DNA of 64,000 bases from Sedimenticola thiotaurini (GTDB taxonomy: Bacteria; Pseudomonadota; Gammaproteobacteria; Chromatiales; Chromatiaceae). A program made the translations under genes and the position numbers. The stretch's first letter is position 1, and each line of letters begins with the position of its first letter. The notes under the pieces are model-generated. The model did not search any database, had not been told where the DNA came from, and saw nothing but the letters and a program-made list of their open reading frames with translations. Location of the stretch: the NCBI RefSeq assembly GCF_001007875.1, contig NZ_CP011412.1, positions 2,542,001-2,606,000 of the forward strand, in the 5' to 3' direction. This document shows positions 10,217-21,144 of the stretch, in pieces.

Positions 10217-11755
10217 TCACTGCGCACTGGCATAGCGATTGGCCAGATAGATCAACAACAGCACCGGCAGTCCCAGCAGTGCGGTCAGCAGGAAAAAGCG
10301 CTCATAACCCATACTGTCCACCAGACTCCCGGAGTAACCGCCGAGCAGCTTGGGTGCCAGGGTCATCAGGGAGCTGAACATGGCATACTGGAAGGCGGTA
10401 AACGCCACCTGGGTCAGCCCCGAAAGATAGGCCACGAAGGCCGCACCGGCCAGCCCGGCACTGAGATTATCGGCTGTGATCACCAGGATCAGCAAGGGGA
10501 CATCGGCCCCGACTTGGGCCAGTAACATAAACAGCAGGTTGGTACCCGCCGAGAGCAGCGCCCCGATGAACAGGATACGCATCACCCCATAACGCAGCGT
10601 CAGCATGCCACCCAGAAATCCCCCCGCTATAGTCATCACCAGACCGAAGGTTTTGGTGATGTCGGCGATCTGGTCCTTGCTGAACCCCATATCCTGGTAG
10701 AACACGTTGGAAATGACCCCCAGCACGATATCCGATACCCGGTACAGGCCGACCAGCGCCAGCACCAAAAACGCCACCCGGTTATAACGGCGGAAAAAAT
10801 CCGCCACCGGTTCCAGGTAGGTCTCCCGCAACACCGCCGCCCGCACCAGACCAAGCGCGACCCCGAAACGGGCCGCCAGACCGGCCAGCAGCAGAGCCAG
10901 CAGCAGCCGTCCCGCTTCGATCCCGAAACCGATCAGCATGGCGTCCTGCGGCAGTGCCGCCACCCAGTCAGCCCGGGCGGTTGCCACCAGGTTACCGCCC
11001 AGGAAAAAGCTGCCTGCGAAGACCGCTACTACCAGCAGAAACAGCGCCAGGAAGCGCAGGTAGTCAAAGGCGTCGTGAAACAGTCCGGAACGATCCGCCT
11101 CCACTTCCGGCTCCGACACCAGCAGGGTGGTGATCACCCCCACCGACATGACTGCCGCCATGCATAGGTAGGTCCATTGCCAGGCGCTGTAGTGATAGCC
11201 CCCCTCGGCGCCAAACCAGCTGGCCAGTTTCAGGGAACCGGCCCCCGCCACCAGCATACCCACCCGGTAACCGGCGATATACATGGAGGCCATCAGCGCC
11301 TGCAGCTCCCGCTCGGCAGACTCGATCCGATAGGCGTCGATGACGATATCCTGGGTGGCGCCGGAGAAACCCAACAGTACCGCGGCAAAGGCCATCAGAT
11401 GGAGGTTCTCCGCCGGATCGGTAAAAGCCATCCAGGTGATCGCCCCGATCACCGACAGTTGCGCCGCCAGCAACCAGCTGCGCCGCCGCCCCAGCCAACG
11501 GGTCAGCCCGGGCAGCGGCAGTCGATCCACCAGCGGTGCCCAGATGAACTTGAACGAGTAACCCAGTGCCGCCCAACTGAAATAGGTCACCGTGGAGCGA
11601 TCCACGCTCGCTTCGCGCAACCAGAGTGACAGGGTGGAGAAAATCAGCAACAGGGGCAGACCGGCAGAGAAGCCGAAAAACAGCATCACCAGCACTTTCG
11701 GCTGTCGGTAGGCCCGCAGGGTATCCCGCCATCCCGCGCGCTCCCGGGCCATCAT
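10217..11755 (-). CDS. ampG: AmpG-family muropeptide permease (MFS)
   Basis: AmpG imports GlcNAc-anhydromuropeptides across the inner membrane for cell-wall recycling. The roughly 512-residue protein has the family N-terminus, PKVLVMLFFGFSAGLPLLL, and about 12-14 hydrophobic helices spread over its length. The motif SGATQDIVIDAYRIE in helix 4 and GLAGAAFVAYLSGL near the C-terminus are typical. The start is ATG at 11755 or 11752; an upstream TTG is less likely. It is divergent from pyrE and leads a two-gene unit with the DUF72-like gene. Substrate is inferred from the family. Confidence 0.87.
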   Translation of the reverse strand: MMARERAGWRDTLRAYRQPKVLVMLFFGFSAGLPLLLIFSTLSLWLREASVDRSTVTYFSWAALGYSFKFIWAPLVDRLPLPGLTRWLGRRRSWLLAAQLSVIGAITWMAFTDPAENLHLMAFAAVLLGFSGATQDIVIDAYRIESAERELQALMASMYIAGYRVGMLVAGAGSLKLASWFGAEGGYHYSAWQWTYLCMAAVMSVGVITTLLVSEPEVEADRSGLFHDAFDYLRFLALFLLVVAVFAGSFFLGGNLVATARADWVAALPQDAMLIGFGIEAGRLLLALLLAGLAARFGVALGLVRAAVLRETYLEPVADFFRRYNRVAFLVLALVGLYRVSDIVLGVISNVFYQDMGFSKDQIADITKTFGLVMTIAGGFLGGMLTLRYGVMRILFIGALLSAGTNLLFMLLAQVGADVPLLILVITADNLSAGLAGAAFVAYLSGLTQVAFTAFQYAMFSSLMTLAPKLLGGYSGSLVDSMGYERFFLLTALLGLPVLLLIYLANRYASAQ

Positions 11756-11953
11756 AATTGCCAACACCCCAGCCAACAGTCTTTTCCGATCCTGTCATCC
11801 ATCCCTTGAGAAACCCCCGCTGTTTGCCCCGAGTCCCGGCACAGTGCGCAGCGATTGTACCCGATTCCGCACCCTATGCCGCACTCCCCCTTCGCCCCTT
11901 GCATCCTGGCGACGGGAAACCGACAATTTACCATCCCGTACCTGGAGTCAACT

Positions 11954-12595
11954 ATGCAAAACTATCAACGAGAGTTTCTGGATTTCGCCCTCGACGTGGG
12001 CGTGTTACGTTTCGGTCAGTTCACCCTCAAATCGGGGCGGGTCAGCCCTTACTTTTTTAACGCCGGTCTGTTCAATCGCGGCTCCAGCCTGGCCCGGCTG
12101 GGCGGTTTCTACGCCCAGGCCATTGTCGACTCGGGTATCCAGTTCGATGTGCTCTACGGCCCCGCCTACAAGGGGATCCCACTGGCGGCGGTCACCGCTG
12201 CGGCGCTCTATGACCGGCATGGCGTGGATGTACCCTACGCCTTCAATCGCAAAGAGGCCAAGGATCATGGCGAAGGCGGAAATATCGTCGGCCATCCGCT
12301 GGAAGGTCGCATCCTGATTATTGACGATGTGATCACCGCTGGCACCGCCATCCGGGAATCGATGGACGTGATCCAGGCCCAGGGCGCCACGCCGGCCGGC
12401 GTGGTGATCGCCCTGGACCGCCAGGAGCGGGGCAGCGGCGCCCGCTCAGCCATCCAGGAGGTGGAGAACGACTACAACATGCCGGTGGCGGCCATCGTCC
12501 GGTTACAGCACCTGGTGGAGTACCTGGCGGAAAAACCGGACGCTGAAGAGGAGTTGCAACTGATCCGCGCCTACCGCGAAGAGTACGGCGTGTGA
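11954..12595 (+). CDS. pyrE: Orotate phosphoribosyltransferase
   Basis: PyrE converts orotate and PRPP to orotidine 5'-phosphate in pyrimidine synthesis. The PRPP loop is [16 protein letters not shown], and substrate residues lie in [13 protein letters not shown] and [11 protein letters not shown]. Choosing the ATG at 11954, after CCTGGAG, gives 213 residues, equal to E. coli PyrE. It belongs to the pyrE-slmA-dut-coaBC neighbourhood conserved in gammaproteobacteria, although here a DUF4124 gene separates it from slmA. Confidence 0.97.
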   Translation: MQNYQREFLDFALDVGVLRFGQFTLKSGRVSPYFFNAGLFNRGSSLARLGGFYAQAIVDSGIQFDVLYGPAYKGIPLAAVTAAALYDRHGVDVPYAFNRKEAKDHGEGGNIVGHPLEGRILIIDDVITAGTAIRESMDVIQAQGATPAGVVIALDRQERGSGARSAIQEVENDYNMPVAAIVRLQHLVEYLAEKPDAEEELQLIRAYREEYGV

Positions 12596-12683
12596 CCGGG
12601 TGGACTTTACATAGCCGCCAATCTGTCTGATAGTTGGTTAACTTGCAATCAGCCCCATTGAGTCACAGCAAAACTGAACCCAA

Positions 12684-13712
12684 ATGAGCAGAAGAGCCTA
12701 CAAACTTCCCATCGGATTAGTCGCCACCGCCCTGCTTGTCGCCTCTCCTCTTGAGGCAGCCAAGATCTATCGTTGGGTGGACGCGGAGGGAAATGTACAC
12801 CTCTCTGACCGTGTTCCCGCGGAACACGTCGGCAATGCCCGCAGTGAATTGAGCGAGTCAGGACGGGAACTGAAACGGGTTCAGGCAGCCAAAACCCCGG
12901 AAGAGATCGCCCGGGAGAAGGAGCTGGAGAAACTGCGGGCGGAACAGCAACGGCTGATCGAGATTCAACGGGCCAAGGATCAGGTACTGCTACGCACATT
13001 CCGCACCGAGGATGATCTGCTCATGGCCCGCAACGGCAAGCTGGCGGCGATCGACTCCAATATCAATGTAATCCGAAGCAATATCCGGCGCATGAAAAAC
13101 CGCCTGGCCGAGATGCAGCAGAGCGCCGCTGCCCGGGAACGCCAGGGCCAGCCGCTATCGCAGAATCTGCTCAAGGATATCGAGAACACCCGTTCCCAGC
13201 TGCGGGACAGCTACACCACTATCATCCAGAAAGAGCAGGAGAAGGAGTCGATCCGGAACAAGGCCTCCAGGGATCTGGCCCGCTTCCGCAACCTGAAAAA
13301 CCTGCGCGAAGAGAATACCGACCCACAACTTGATGAGACAGGCGGCCCATCCCTGCTGGATACGGTGGTGGTATGCGCGGATGATCGCGCCTGTGACCAG
13401 GCCTGGATCAAGGTGGAGGAGTATGTACGCCAACACGCCACCACGCGCCTGCAGATGCTGAGTGACAGCATCATCATGTCCGCCGCCCCACTCAAGGATG
13501 ACGACATCAGCCTGACCGCCTCACGCATCAGGCACAAGGACAAGCCCGGTGCGGAGCTGTTCATGGATCTGCAGTGCAAGCCCTCGCCGCTTGGCCAGGA
13601 GCTGTGTAAAACGGAAGCGGTGGAGAAGATCCGTCTCGGCTTCCGCGACTACATCAGCGGCGGCCAAGCTCAACCCGACCCCACCCCACCCCGGGAGATG
13701 GAGAGCGAATAG
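12684..13712 (+). CDS. Exported DUF4124 coiled-coil protein
   Basis: This 342-residue protein has a Sec signal peptide (residues 1-25, ending LEAA), then a DUF4124 domain seen as IYRWVDAEGNVHLSDRVP. A long charged helical region (about 60-210) is probably coiled coil, rich in Glu, Arg and Gln. The C-terminal part has four cysteines (CADDRAC, and later LQCKPSP and LCKTEA), which may form disulfides in the periplasm. DUF4124 proteins are common in sulfur-oxidising and other gammaproteobacteria; their role is unknown. It converges on slmA. A second, shorter DUF4124 protein lies at 55.4 kb. Confidence 0.8.
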   Translation: MSRRAYKLPIGLVATALLVASPLEAAKIYRWVDAEGNVHLSDRVPAEHVGNARSELSESGRELKRVQAAKTPEEIAREKELEKLRAEQQRLIEIQRAKDQVLLRTFRTEDDLLMARNGKLAAIDSNINVIRSNIRRMKNRLAEMQQSAAARERQGQPLSQNLLKDIENTRSQLRDSYTTIIQKEQEKESIRNKASRDLARFRNLKNLREENTDPQLDETGGPSLLDTVVVCADDRACDQAWIKVEEYVRQHATTRLQMLSDSIIMSAAPLKDDDISLTASRIRHKDKPGAELFMDLQCKPSPLGQELCKTEAVEKIRLGFRDYISGGQAQPDPTPPREMESE

Positions 13713-13725
13713 GGTCAATCCCGTC

Positions 13726-13741
13726 GCACCTGTACAGGTGC
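13726..13741. repeat. Perfect 16-bp palindrome in a convergent gap
   Basis: GCACCTGTACAGGTGC lies in the 48-bp gap between the DUF4124 gene and slmA. It could form a short hairpin, but the loop would be only two bases and no T-run follows, so it is not a typical terminator. A dimeric protein site is equally possible. Confidence 0.4.
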
Positions 13742-13760
13742 TCAAATCCCTCCGGGTGGC

Positions 13761-14372
13761 CTACACCAGCGGCTCAACAGGCGCATCATCCACGCGGAAC
13801 ATGGCCCGTTCCAGGATCATCCACTGGGACTCCCACCCTGTCGCCGGCGATACCTTGAAGCGGGTGCGCAGAAACTGGTGCATGCGCCCCTCAATCAGCG
13901 ATAACAGGAGCGCCGCTCCGCTTTCGGCATCCACACACAGATCGTCATCACGCATGCGTGACTCCCGCAGCACCTGGCGCAGTTGGGTCTCCAGTCGGGA
14001 AAAAAACTGCTCTACCCGCTGATGCAGCCGCTCAGTCTCACCCACCAGGGCATCCCCCAGCAACACCCGGGTGATACCGGGATTACGCTCGGAAAAGGCC
14101 AGCAGCAGATAGAGTATCCGGGCACAACGAACACGGGTCTCCTTTTCACTGTCGAGAATCTGGTTGATGCGGGCGAATACCGACTCCTCGGCAAAGCCGA
14201 TCAATCCTTCAAACATCTTCGCTTTGCTGGCGAAGTGCCGGTACAGGGCCGCTTCGGAGACGCCGACCGAGCGGGCCAGTACTGCGGTGGTGATACGCTC
14301 CCCCGGACTGCGTTCCAGCTCCGCGGCCAGTGATTCCAGGATCTGCTGTTTACGGGACACTTTCTGATTCAT
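13761..14372 (-). CDS. slmA: Nucleoid occlusion factor SlmA (TetR family)
   Basis: SlmA binds chromosomal sites and blocks FtsZ ring formation over the nucleoid. The 203-residue protein has the TetR-type helix-turn-helix at the N-terminus (ITTAVLARSVGVSEAALYRHFASKA without a break, about residues 28-52) followed by the SlmA-type helical domain with MFEGLIGFAEESVFARINQI. The gene starts ten bases after argB stops, on the same strand. Family context (pyrE, dut, coaBC nearby) supports SlmA over a generic TetR repressor. Confidence 0.93.
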   Translation of the reverse strand: MNQKVSRKQQILESLAAELERSPGERITTAVLARSVGVSEAALYRHFASKAKMFEGLIGFAEESVFARINQILDSEKETRVRCARILYLLLAFSERNPGITRVLLGDALVGETERLHQRVEQFFSRLETQLRQVLRESRMRDDDLCVDAESGAALLLSLIEGRMHQFLRTRFKVSPATGWESQWMILERAMFRVDDAPVEPLV

Positions 14373-14382
14373 ACGACTGTGC

Positions 14383-15291
<909 letters not shown>

Positions 15292-15378
15292 TCATTATCA
15301 AATAACAGAGAGGCCGGCGGCCTGACGCCAAACCGGCCCGAGGGTGGCCACTGCCCGCAACCGTCGTCACGCGCCCCG

Positions 15379-17892
15379 TCAGAAAGGCAGTTTCAGCCCG
15401 GGCTCCACGCGTAACAGCCAGTCCCGGAACTGCTGCTGGATGCGCTCCAACGCCGGCTCGCTATCCGCTTCAAAACGGAACACCACCGATGGGGTGGTGT
15501 TGGAGGGCCGCACCAATCCCCAGCCATCCTCGAACTCGACCCGCAGTCCATCGATGGCCGTTATCTTGGCGTCGGCAAAATCGGCCTGCCCCTTCAAGCG
15601 CTCCAGCAACGCAAAGTTTGCTCCTTCCTGCTGGAACTGCAGATTCAGTTCAGGGGTGGAAACGCTTTCCGGCAGGCTGTCGAACACCTCACTTACCGTG
15701 ATCGGCTCGCTGGATAACAGCTCCAGCAACCTGGCGCAGGAGTATAACCCATCGTCGAAGCCGTACCAGCGCTCCTGAATGAAGATATGGCCACTCATCT
15801 CACCCGCCAGCAGCGCCCCGGTTTCGCGCATCTTGGCCTTAATCAGGGAGTGTCCGGTCTTCCACATGATCGGGCGACCACCATAGGAGAGAATCTCATC
15901 GGCCAGGTGGCGACTCGACTTCACATCGTAAATCACATCGCCGCCGGGATTACGGCTCAACACATCCCGCGCCAGCAGCATCAACAGGCGATCCGGCCAG
16001 ATCACCTTGCCGCTGCCGTCCACCACACCGAGCCGGTCCCCATCACCATCAAAGGCCACACCCAGATCCGCCTTGTGCTCCCGCACGGCAGCGATCAGAT
16101 CGACCAGATTTTCCGGTTTGCCCGGATCAGGGTGGTGATTGGGGAAATCTCCGTCCACGTTGCAGTAGAGCGGCACCACCTCGCAACCAAGTGCCTGAAA
16201 CAGGGCAGGTGCCACCACGCCGGCCACCCCGTTGCCGCAATCCACCACCAGTTTCAGGGGACGACTCAGCTGCACATCACCCAGCACCCGATCGATATAA
16301 TCGGGCAACAGATCCTGCTCCTGCTGTGAGCCCTGGCCGGATTGATAATTCCCCTGCTCAATACGCTGCTTCAAAGCCCCAATCGCATCGCCGGACAGGG
16401 CCGTACCGTTGATCACAATCTTTAAGCCGTTGTAGTTTGACGGGTTGTGGCTACCGGTAATCATGACGCCGGTACGACTGCCCAGGAAGTGAGTGGCAAA
16501 ATAGAGCACCGGCGTCGGCACCATGCCGATATCCAGTACATCCCGACCAACGGCCATCAGTCCCGTACGCAGCGCTTCACTGAAAGCGCCCCCGGAGTGG
16601 CGACCGTCACGGGCGATTATGACTGTCTGTTCACCCTGCTCGTACGCCTCGCTGCCGATGGCGCGGCCCAGTTCATAGACAATCTGTTCAGTCAGGGTAT
16701 CACCCACCACGCCCCGGATATCGTAGGCGCGAAATATGGAATCGGGCAGCGACTCCAGCGCCCCTCCATACCGGCTGGCGGGCTCATCCAGCCCGGCATC
16801 GAACGCCTCCAGATCAGGCACCGCCGGCACCTCTTCCGGGACGCTTTCCGCCGGCTCGGCACCGGACGACCGTCTGCCTCCCTGCAGCCAGATCTGCCGG
16901 ATCAACGCAAATACGTGGCCGAACTCTTCCAGTCGTGGCTCATTGACCCGTCCGATGGCGCCGTTCTTCAGCACCTCCACCAGATGGAACATGGAATCCA
17001 GGTCGTGACTTAACGCCTGCCTGAAGTGGCGCGCCTGGTACCAGAGCGCTGCCGCAATCAGCAGGGCAGCAGCCAGCAGGACCCCGAGCAGTTGATACTG
17101 TCCGGCATCACCCAGCAAGCCGATGGACGGATGGGCATAAGCGACCTGCCAGATCGTGCCATCGATACCCTTGCTACCCGCCGGCACCCCATCCGCCATA
17201 CCTGCACCGGCAAGCGTTACCGCGGCCCCTTTGACCACTTGCTGTAACTCGATACGCCCGCTCAAGCCAGCCATTCCACTCACTGTCGTCGCCAACGTGT
17301 CGAATGGATAGGCCACATGCAGTACCCCAACCAGCGGCCCCCCATCCGATGAGAACACCGGCACAGCCATCGCCACATGCTGTTGTGACTTGCCAAACAG
17401 ATGCACCTCAGCCAATGACGGCTTGCCACTGCGCGCCACACCCCGCACGATATCCAGCGAGGCATAACTGAAAGGGGGCACCGCATCCGGGTCCAGCTCC
17501 TCCCAACCCTTGGGTAGCAGACGCACCCGCAGTGTTTCCGGTAACAGCCGCTGGAGTCGGCGCTCCTGCTGGCGCAGCCCGATGACATCTTCGTTCAGCA
17601 ACGGTTCCCGGATCGCCGGGTTTTGAGCCAGTGCCATCAACAGGTTGCGTCGCTGCGCTTCCCTTTCGGACACCTGCCGGGCGAGGCTGTCACTGACCTG
17701 TTGCAGCTGGACCAGTGCCAACTGTTGATCCCGCTGCACCTGCAGAAACAGCAGCACCGCCGCTGCTACGGCGATAACGATCAGTGATACCAGTATGGCG
17801 GTATTGAAATATCGACCAGCGCTTCCTCCCCCTGTCACCACTTTGGCGTTGGCGCTTTCCCCTGTCGCGTTATTTTTTTTTCGTTTCAGCAT
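15379..17892 (-). CDS. algC: Phosphomannomutase/phosphoglucomutase with N-terminal membrane sensor-like region
   Basis: This 837-residue protein has two parts. Residues 30-52 and 266-286 are transmembrane helices enclosing a periplasmic region of about 210 residues that resembles a Cache-type sensor. A linker follows, and from about residue 385 there is a complete phosphohexomutase. The catalytic phosphoserine is S481 (MITGSHNPSNYNG), followed by the metal loop DGDGDRLG, the sugar loop GEMSGH and the phosphate loop RPSNTTP. The enzyme interconverts mannose 6-P/1-P and glucose 6-P/1-P for LPS and exopolysaccharide precursors. Long AlgC forms also exist in Pseudomonas. It lies between dut and argB, all leftward. 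Confidence 0.93.
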   Translation of the reverse strand: MLKRKKNNATGESANAKVVTGGGSAGRYFNTAILVSLIVIAVAAAVLLFLQVQRDQQLALVQLQQVSDSLARQVSEREAQRRNLLMALAQNPAIREPLLNEDVIGLRQQERRLQRLLPETLRVRLLPKGWEELDPDAVPPFSYASLDIVRGVARSGKPSLAEVHLFGKSQQHVAMAVPVFSSDGGPLVGVLHVAYPFDTLATTVSGMAGLSGRIELQQVVKGAAVTLAGAGMADGVPAGSKGIDGTIWQVAYAHPSIGLLGDAGQYQLLGVLLAAALLIAAALWYQARHFRQALSHDLDSMFHLVEVLKNGAIGRVNEPRLEEFGHVFALIRQIWLQGGRRSSGAEPAESVPEEVPAVPDLEAFDAGLDEPASRYGGALESLPDSIFRAYDIRGVVGDTLTEQIVYELGRAIGSEAYEQGEQTVIIARDGRHSGGAFSEALRTGLMAVGRDVLDIGMVPTPVLYFATHFLGSRTGVMITGSHNPSNYNGLKIVINGTALSGDAIGALKQRIEQGNYQSGQGSQQEQDLLPDYIDRVLGDVQLSRPLKLVVDCGNGVAGVVAPALFQALGCEVVPLYCNVDGDFPNHHPDPGKPENLVDLIAAVREHKADLGVAFDGDGDRLGVVDGSGKVIWPDRLLMLLARDVLSRNPGGDVIYDVKSSRHLADEILSYGGRPIMWKTGHSLIKAKMRETGALLAGEMSGHIFIQERWYGFDDGLYSCARLLELLSSEPITVSEVFDSLPESVSTPELNLQFQQEGANFALLERLKGQADFADAKITAIDGLRVEFEDGWGLVRPSNTTPSVVFRFEADSEPALERIQQQFRDWLLRVEPGLKLPF

Positions 17893-18024
17893 AAACAGAT
17901 CCCTGAACTTCCCTCATCTTTAACGCTTAATGACTGTCTCGTCTGGCAGTCACGCGATGCCTGTTGATTCACTCCATGACAATATTGCTATTCTATCAGG
18001 CAATACCGGATCGGCAGATCCGGT

Positions 18025-18483
18025 TTACTGTCGGCCCGAGTGGCCAAAACCACCCGCGCCCCGGTCAGACTGCCGAAATTCATCCACTATCTCAAACTCT
18101 GCCCGTACCACCGGTATAACCACCAGCTGAGCGATACGCTCACCCACCTCGATCAGGAAACTGTCGCTGCCCCGGTTCCAGCAGGAGACAAACAGCTGTC
18201 CCTGATAGTCCGAATCAATCAGCCCGACCAGATTCCCCAGCACAATGCCATGCTTGTGGCCCAATCCGGAGCGCGGCAGGATCACCGCCGCCAGCTTGGG
18301 ATCCTCCACGTGGATCGCCATACCGGTCGGGATCAGGTGCGTCTCACTCGGCGCAATCTCCAGCGGCTCCTCCAGCATGGCGCGCAAATCCATACCGGCG
18401 GACCCCGGCGTGGCATAGGCCGGTAACGGGAATGTATCGCCCAGGCGTGGATCGAGTATTTTAAGCTGAATCTCTTTTTTCAT
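18025..18483 (-). CDS. dut: dUTP diphosphatase
   Basis: Dut hydrolyses dUTP to dUMP and PPi, keeping uracil out of DNA and supplying dTMP synthesis. The 152-residue trimeric enzyme shows the conserved motifs: [40 protein letters not shown] and the C-terminal [10 protein letters not shown]. Its start overlaps the end of coaBC by 23 bp, matching the coaBC-dut pair found across gammaproteobacteria. Confidence 0.97.
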   Translation of the reverse strand: MKKEIQLKILDPRLGDTFPLPAYATPGSAGMDLRAMLEEPLEIAPSETHLIPTGMAIHVEDPKLAAVILPRSGLGHKHGIVLGNLVGLIDSDYQGQLFVSCWNRGSDSFLIEVGERIAQLVVIPVVRAEFEIVDEFRQSDRGAGGFGHSGRQ

Positions 18484-19669
18484 AATGTCCCGCTATCAGT
18501 GATACCAACTGCTTCGCCAGTCGACTCTTGTCCGCCATGGGCAGCCGCTCCCGACCCCCGTCCCAGAGCAGTGTCAGCGCGTTTTCATCCCGCTCGAAGC
18601 CCCCCTGTTCGGCACCCACCAGGTTCGCCGCAATCATGTCTACCCGCTTGGCAACCCGTTTCTTCTCCGCATACCCTTCCGGATCCTGGGTCTCGGCTGC
18701 AAACCCTACCGTAAAGGGCGCCTCGGGCAGGCCGGCCACACTGGCCAGAATATCCGCATTGCGCACCAGCCGGATCTCCATCCGGTCCTGGCTTTTCTTG
18801 ATCTTCTGATCGGCCACCACATCGGGACGATAATCGGCCACCGCAGCACAGCCAACAAAAATATCGCAATCCGCCACCCGGTCCATTACCGCCTGCTCCA
18901 TCTCGGCGGCCGTCTCCACATCCACCCGTCGTACTCCGGATGGCGTTTCCAGGGCAACCGGGCCGGCAACCAGTTCGACCTGGGCGCCAGCCTGGACGAA
19001 GGCGTTGGCCAGTGCAAAACCCATCTTGCCGGAACTGCGATTGCCGATGAACCGCACCGGGTCAAGCGGCTCACGGGTCGGCCCCGCTGTCAGCAGCACA
19101 CGCACCCCGGCCAGCGGCCCCTGTCTGAACCGATCCGCCACCCGTTCCATCAATGCGGCCGGCTCCAGCATCCGACCCGGCCCCACTTCACCACAGGCCT
19201 GATCCCCGGAGTCAGGGCCCCACAACTCGATCCCCCGCTGCTCCAGCAGCGACACATTGTAACGGGTAGCCGGGTTTTGCCACATCTGCTGATTCATGGC
19301 CGGGGCCAGCGCGATCGGTGCCGCCGTTGCCAGGCAGAGGGTCGACAGCAGATTATCGGCAAAACCATGGGCCAGCCGGGCAAGGAAACTGGCACTGGCC
19401 GGTGCGATCAGCACCAGATCCGCCCAGCGCGCCAGTTCAATATGCCCCATGGCCGCCTCGTGGGCCGGATCAAACAGCTCCTGGCGAACCGGACGACCGG
19501 AAACCGCCTGCAGCGTCATGGGGGTAACAAACTGGCTGGCCGCGCCGCTCAGCACCACCTGCACCTCGGCGGCGGACTTGCGCAACAGACGCACCAGCTC
19601 GACCGATTTATAGGCCGCAATCCCCCCGGTTATCCCCAGTAACAGTTTCTTTCCCGCCAGTTCATTCAT
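18461..19669 (-). CDS. coaBC: Bifunctional phosphopantothenoylcysteine decarboxylase/synthetase
   Basis: CoaBC performs two steps of coenzyme A synthesis: CTP-dependent joining of cysteine to 4'-phosphopantothenate, then flavin-dependent decarboxylation. The N-terminal flavoprotein domain (about 1-185) has [16 protein letters not shown], the [14 protein letters not shown] segment and PAMNQQMW. The C-terminal CoaB domain (about 190-400) has [20 protein letters not shown] with SSGKMG. The ATG at 19669 aligns with the family start; a GTG five codons upstream is possible. It diverges from radC, as in E. coli. Confidence 0.96.
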   Translation of the reverse strand: MNELAGKKLLLGITGGIAAYKSVELVRLLRKSAAEVQVVLSGAASQFVTPMTLQAVSGRPVRQELFDPAHEAAMGHIELARWADLVLIAPASASFLARLAHGFADNLLSTLCLATAAPIALAPAMNQQMWQNPATRYNVSLLEQRGIELWGPDSGDQACGEVGPGRMLEPAALMERVADRFRQGPLAGVRVLLTAGPTREPLDPVRFIGNRSSGKMGFALANAFVQAGAQVELVAGPVALETPSGVRRVDVETAAEMEQAVMDRVADCDIFVGCAAVADYRPDVVADQKIKKSQDRMEIRLVRNADILASVAGLPEAPFTVGFAAETQDPEGYAEKKRVAKRVDMIAANLVGAEQGGFERDENALTLLWDGGRERLPMADKSRLAKQLVSLIAGHYEKRDSA

Positions 19670-19798
19670 ACTAAGGAGACCCACCTCAACCCGTTCAAGC
19701 AGTTAGCCAGCGCCAAGATTAACTGAATGACACTCCATCTGGAACCCGCAACCTATCCTTGTTACCCTGTTCGCCGCCTGAATTACATGGAGGTAAGC

Positions 19799-20473
19799 AT
19801 GGCGATAACGGACTGGCCGGCAGATGAACGGCCACGGGAGAAACTGCTGCAACGGGGACCCGGCGCCCTGTCGGATGCGGAGCTGCTGGCCATTTTTCTA
19901 CGTACCGGTGTACCGGGTAAGAGCGCAGTAGACCTAGCCCGGGAACTACTCGATCAACACAAAGGGCTGGCCAACCTGCTGGCTGCTGACCAGGCGACAT
20001 TCTGCCGCAGCAACGGTCTGGGCAGCGCAAAATATGCCCAGTTGCAGGCGGTACTGGAGATGGGTCGCCGCTACCTGCGCGAACAACTGCATCGTTCCGA
20101 TGTGCTGACCAGCCCGCAACAGACCCGGGATTATCTGCGTGCCCGCCTGGCCGGCTACCCCTATGAAGTGTTTGCCTGCCTGTTCCTGGATAACCGGCAC
20201 CGGGTAATCGAATACGAGGAGCTGTTCCGGGGTACCATCGACGGCGCCAGCGTACACCCCCGGGAGGTGGTGCGACGCTCCCTGAGCCATAACGCTGCCG
20301 CCCTGATCCTGGCCCACAACCACCCGTCCGGTGTGGCGGAGCCAAGCCAGGCCGACCGGGCCATCACCCGCCGGCTGAAAGCCGCCCTCGAGTTGGTGGA
20401 TATCCGGTTACTCGACCATTTGATTGTTGGCAGTGGTGAAATCAGCTCCCTGGCGGAGCTGGGGGATATCTAG
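19799..20473 (+). CDS. radC: RadC-family JAB domain protein
   Basis: The 224-residue protein begins [20 protein letters not shown], with a helix-hairpin-helix-like N-terminal region and a C-terminal JAB/MPN domain. The metal motif is complete: an upstream Glu in [10 protein letters not shown] and [18 protein letters not shown]. Despite its name, the family's role in DNA repair is unproven. The ATG at 19799 has a strong GGAGG site. It is divergent from coaBC and upstream of rpmB, the standard arrangement. Confidence 0.95.
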   Translation: MAITDWPADERPREKLLQRGPGALSDAELLAIFLRTGVPGKSAVDLARELLDQHKGLANLLAADQATFCRSNGLGSAKYAQLQAVLEMGRRYLREQLHRSDVLTSPQQTRDYLRARLAGYPYEVFACLFLDNRHRVIEYEELFRGTIDGASVHPREVVRRSLSHNAAALILAHNHPSGVAEPSQADRAITRRLKAALELVDIRLLDHLIVGSGEISSLAELGDI

Positions 20474-20568
20474 TCAAAAAGACTCCAAGCAACTGAATTG
20501 TAATGGAATACAACGGAGTAACAGCCAGCTTGACCGGCCTGCCCCGTAAAAAACAGGCAAAGAAAAAC

Positions 20569-20597
20569 TTGTCACCCAAAATTCTTTTTGCTATAAA
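20569..20597 (+). promoter_or_regulatory. Sigma-70-type promoter of rpmB-rpmG
   Basis: TTGTCA (20569-20574) and TATAAA (20592-20597) are each one mismatch from consensus and are separated by the ideal 17 bp, about 90 bp before the rpmB start. Strong promoters are expected for ribosomal protein genes. Confidence 0.8.
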
Positions 20598-20685
20598 TCC
20601 GCCTCTTCGCCCCAAGGGGGTGTATCAGATTTCACCGCGTCCTGCATATTGGGGGCGCAAAAAACCAGGTTTCGAGGATTTAACC

Positions 20686-20922
20686 ATGTCCAGAGTGTGT
20701 CAGGTTACGGGCAAGCGTCCTGTGACAGGGAACAATGTTTCCCACGCCCACAACAAGACCCGTCGCCGCTTCTTGCCCAATCTGCATCAGCACCGTTTCT
20801 GGGTTGAGAGCGAGAACCGCTGGGTGCGCCTGCGCGTCTCCGCCAGCGGCATGCGTATTATCGACAAAAAAGGCATTGACGCTGTTCTGGCCGATATGCG
20901 CGCCCGTGGCGAAAAGGTCTAA
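20686..20922 (+). CDS. rpmB: 50S ribosomal protein L28
   Basis: L28 is a small basic protein of the large ribosomal subunit. The 78-residue sequence has the family start [20 protein letters not shown] followed by [11 protein letters not shown]. The ATG at 20686 was chosen over a much longer in-frame reading because it follows GAGGATTT and matches the family length exactly. rpmG follows after 11 bp. Confidence 0.98.
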   Translation: MSRVCQVTGKRPVTGNNVSHAHNKTRRRFLPNLHQHRFWVESENRWVRLRVSASGMRIIDKKGIDAVLADMRARGEKV

Positions 20923-20933
20923 GGAGAGCACTC

Positions 20934-21089
20934 ATGCGTGACAAAATCAAACTCGTATCCAGTGCTGGTACCGGGCACTTCTACACCACCACCAAGAACA
21001 AGCGCACCATGCCGGGCAAGATGGAGATCAAGAAATTTGATCCCAAAATCCGCAAGCATGTGATGTACAAGGAAGCCAAGATCAAATAA
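20934..21089 (+). CDS. rpmG: 50S ribosomal protein L33
   Basis: This 51-residue gene starts at an ATG after the AAGGAGAGC site that follows rpmB. The translation starts [20 protein letters not shown] and ends [11 protein letters not shown], the standard L33 sequence. It lacks the zinc-binding cysteine pairs found in the C+ form of L33, so it is the zinc-independent form. It is co-transcribed with rpmB and followed by a terminator. Confidence 0.98.
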   Translation: MRDKIKLVSSAGTGHFYTTTKNKRTMPGKMEIKKFDPKIRKHVMYKEAKIK

Positions 21090-21144
21090 TCCGGCTTCCA
21101 GGCGCGCCCGGGCCAGACTGCCCAGGTCAGACGTCAACAAAGAA

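Noticed and set aside
20503-20685. Long N-terminal extension of L28
   Set aside because: It covers the promoter; L28 is about 78 residues and the ATG at 20686 has a proper ribosome site.
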